From an uncultured Clostridia bacterium (GTDB lineage Bacteria; Bacillota; Clostridia; Peptostreptococcales; Anaerovoracaceae), in NCBI GenBank assembly GCA_934255135.1, contig CAKQMV010000008.1:25051-89050 (forward strand): a DNA stretch of 64,000 nt. Reading direction: 5' to 3'. Below the pieces are notes generated by a model. It searched no databases. It saw only the letters and a program-made list of their open reading frames with translations, and had not been told where the DNA came from. Position numbers and translations under genes: made by a program. This document shows, piece by piece, positions 62,784-64,000 of the stretch. The first letter of the stretch is position 1. Each line of letters begins with the position of its first letter.

Positions 62784-63025
62784 TGAGACTAGACAAGTAT
62801 CTTAAGAATTCAAGAATCATCAAGAGACGTACAGTAGCTAAGGATGCATGTGAGCAGGGTAGAGTCGAGGTAAACGGCAAGATAGCCAAGCCGGGCCTTG
62901 AGATTAAGGTTGGCGACGTAATTAAGATTACATTCGGTACCAATGAGCTGTGCGTACGAGCTGTAGCACTTACTGAATCCTGTAAGAAGGATGATGCTGC
63001 AGGTATGTATGAAGTAATAGAATAA
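62783..63025 (+). CDS. rqcP: S4-domain RNA-binding protein RqcP
   Basis: An 80-residue protein with an S4 domain (MRLDKYLKNSRIIKRRTVAKD, GRVEVNGKIAKPGLEIKVGDVIKI). The family (YabO/RqcP, Hsp15-related) works with RqcH in C-terminal alanine tailing of stalled nascent chains on 50S subunits. The gene shares one base with the HU gene and ends at a terminator. Confidence 0.9.
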   Translation: MRLDKYLKNSRIIKRRTVAKDACEQGRVEVNGKIAKPGLEIKVGDVIKITFGTNELCVRAVALTESCKKDDAAGMYEVIE

Positions 63026-63046
63026 TAATCGTAGTAATATATACAG

Positions 63047-63076
63047 AGCTTCACGTGTTCGCGTGGGGCTTTTTTA
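63047..63076 (+). terminator. Intrinsic terminator after rqcP
   Basis: AGCTTCACG (63047-63055) with CGTGGGGCT (63062-63070), two G-T pairs, followed by TTTTTT. Confidence 0.85.
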
Positions 63077-63117
63077 TTTATTTCGAGATTCATAGCTGTG
63101 GACGAATGTCAAGCAAA

Positions 63118-63178
63118 ATCGTTCGACAAATTTTGGCGAACGATAAAAGGTTACAACATAGTCTTATTTATGTATTAT
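63118..63178 (+). promoter_or_regulatory. Palindrome and promoter upstream of the LytTR gene
   Basis: ATCGTTCG (63118-63125) and CGAACGAT (63137-63144) form an 8-bp inverted repeat with an 11-base spacer. It is followed by TTACAA (63151-63156), 16 bases and TATTAT (63173-63178). The palindrome is a candidate operator for the LytTR protein or another regulator. Confidence 0.45.
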
Positions 63179-63262
63179 TAGAATGAGTCTAGACACAAAA
63201 TTAATGCAGCTGCTTTAAATCTTATGAAAACACTAATTATCTTATGGGTATGGAGGATTATT

Positions 63263-63739
63263 ATGTATTGGAATAACAGGATTGGTGCATTTGGAGGATA
63301 TAGAGCGCACGGACATGATGGAATGAAGAAACCCGATGCAATTTCAATAATGAGTAATACAAGATGTGCAAAGGTGCCAATTGATGATATCGAAGCAATT
63401 GAACAGGATGGAAGAAGACTTCACATCATAACAGGCATGGATGATTATATATGTTATGAGAGGATTGATAAGGTTGCACCACTGCTAATAAACAGAAATT
63501 TCTATAGAGCTATGAATAGTATCATAGTCAACTTCGATAGAGTCAAAGAGGTAACTTCTCAGGAAGTGCTTTTCGTATCAGGACAATCAATGGCAATGGG
63601 CAAGAATAACCTTAGTAAGCTCAGGAAGGCATACAGGTCATTTCTTCAAGGTGAAGCTGAGTACAGCAATACTGTACTTTACCAAGCTGTTGCAGAGAAG
63701 AAAGAACCTCTCAGGGTGTACAAGGATGAAGAAGCTTAG
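63263..63739 (+). CDS. LytTR-domain DNA-binding protein
   Basis: A 158-residue protein. The LytTR fold covers about residues 30-130 (KVPIDDIEAIEQDGRRLHI, NFYRAMNSIIVNFDRVKEV, MGKNNLSKLRKAYRSFL), so it should bind DNA by beta-strand insertion. No receiver domain precedes it and the N-terminus is short and Gly/His-rich. The basic and acidic tail after residue 132 has no known domain. ATG 63263 follows GGAGG; an in-frame ATG at 63224 is less well placed. It has no sensor kinase partner in the window. Confidence 0.85.
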   Translation: MYWNNRIGAFGGYRAHGHDGMKKPDAISIMSNTRCAKVPIDDIEAIEQDGRRLHIITGMDDYICYERIDKVAPLLINRNFYRAMNSIIVNFDRVKEVTSQEVLFVSGQSMAMGKNNLSKLRKAYRSFLQGEAEYSNTVLYQAVAEKKEPLRVYKDEEA

Positions 63740-63800
63740 ACCTGCAATACAAATGATATAAATAAATAATAAAAACATTAAAGAAATTATTAAAAATATG

Positions 63801-63829
63801 TTGACATGAATGCTCAAAAGCGGTATTAT
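63801..63829 (+). promoter_or_regulatory. rRNA-type promoter P1
   Basis: TTGACA (63801-63806), exactly 17 bases, TATTAT (63824-63829). Confidence 0.75.
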
Positions 63830-63897
63830 TGACAAGCTATCACTTAAGCGACTTGAACAGCCGCAAAAGTGTAGCGAAAAATAATAGCAAAAAGTTG

Positions 63898-63926
63898 TTG
63901 ACAAACACTTTTGTAAATGCTATTAT
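63898..63926 (+). promoter_or_regulatory. rRNA-type promoter P2
   Basis: TTGACA (63898-63903), exactly 17 bases, TATTAT (63921-63926), 97 bases after P1 with the same elements. It is followed by the hairpin GCTGTC-GCAA-GACAGC (about 63933-63948) and a CCTTGAAAACTTCATAG leader like those preceding 16S rRNA in Firmicutes. Confidence 0.75.
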
Positions 63927-64000
63927 AAATGAGCTGTCGCAAGACAGCAGAACCTTGAAAACTTCATAGTGTAGAAACTAGTCTAAGAGATGAAGCGGCT
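63927..64000 (+). other. Probable pre-16S rRNA leader running off the right edge
   Basis: Downstream of two identical-spacing promoters, a GNRA hairpin and an AACCTTGAAAACTTCATAG element form a typical ribosomal operon leader. No mature rRNA sequence is reached before the window ends. Confidence 0.55.

Noticed and set aside
63638..63904. Minus-strand 88-residue hydrophobic frame
   Set aside because: It overlaps the 3' end of the LytTR gene and the rrn-type promoters and has no convincing ribosome binding site.
1..64000. CRISPR arrays, insertion sequences, prophage, tRNA genes
   Set aside because: No regularly spaced repeats, transposase or integrase reading frames, or cloverleaf sequences were recognised by eye; a tRNA or covariance scan was not possible.

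Overview
The window reads as chromosome of a low-to-mid GC anaerobic Firmicute, most likely class Clostridia. Support comes from strong AGGAGG-type ribosome binding sites, AGA-dominated arginine usage, the gene orders rimP-nusA-ylxR-infB / rbfA-nrnA-truB-ribF-rpsO-pnp and prs-pth-mfd-(spoVB-like)-HU-rqcP, a NiaR-controlled nad regulon, PurR, VanR/VanS-like signalling and a monomeric group-B-type [FeFe] hydrogenase. I cannot name the genus. No insertion sequence, phage, CRISPR array or tRNA was seen. An rRNA-type tandem promoter and leader run off the right edge.

Layout. 0-3.4 kb: the start of a leftward membrane protein, a YtrA-like GntR/ABC-2 transporter operon, a permuted papain-fold (YiiX-like) protein and a His-rich CsoR-family metal sensor. 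3.5-16.0 kb: the most unusual region. A good promoter and a structured leader, whose 15-bp P1 helix excludes an intrinsic terminator, precede a tight operon: TM1266-family small regulator, NifH-like ATPase 1, a fused NifD-NifK-like protein (841 aa), NifH-like ATPase 2, a separate NifD-like and NifK-like pair, hypF, hypC, hypD, hypE and hydE. 16.0-22.4 kb: ABC exporter, dus, nudC and a two-component system. 22.4-23.9 kb (minus): [FeFe] hydrogenase. 24-34 kb: MATE transporter, coaBC, a LOR/SDH-family protein, a substrate-binding lipoprotein paired with a hybrid sensor kinase, and an ArsR/HMA/P-type ATPase zinc-cadmium operon. 33.8-45.3 kb: translation and RNA-processing core. 45.5-50.7 kb: divergent nadA / nadB-nadC-niaR with mirrored NiaR-like operators, and a cysteine desulfurase likely to serve Fe-S NadA. 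50.8-63 kb: prmA, purR, murC, prs, pth, mfd, an amidohydrolase, a flippase, HU and rqcP. 63-64 kb: a LytTR protein and rrn-type promoters.

How the genes may work together. HypF/E/C/D build the Fe(CN)2(CO) unit known from [NiFe] hydrogenases, but no hypA, hypB or [NiFe] structural gene lies in the window. HydE and TM1266-type regulators belong to [FeFe] H-cluster maturation, but hydF and hydG are not in the operon. In their place are two paralogous nitrogenase-like modules, each an Fe protein plus a D-like/K-like component, one of them fused. I infer a dedicated, possibly undescribed pathway that builds or modifies an Fe-CO/CN organometallic centre on nitrogenase-like scaffolds, perhaps connected with the [FeFe] hydrogenase 6 kb away, and controlled by a transcription-attenuating RNA leader. 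The pathway's product is not established by sequence alone.
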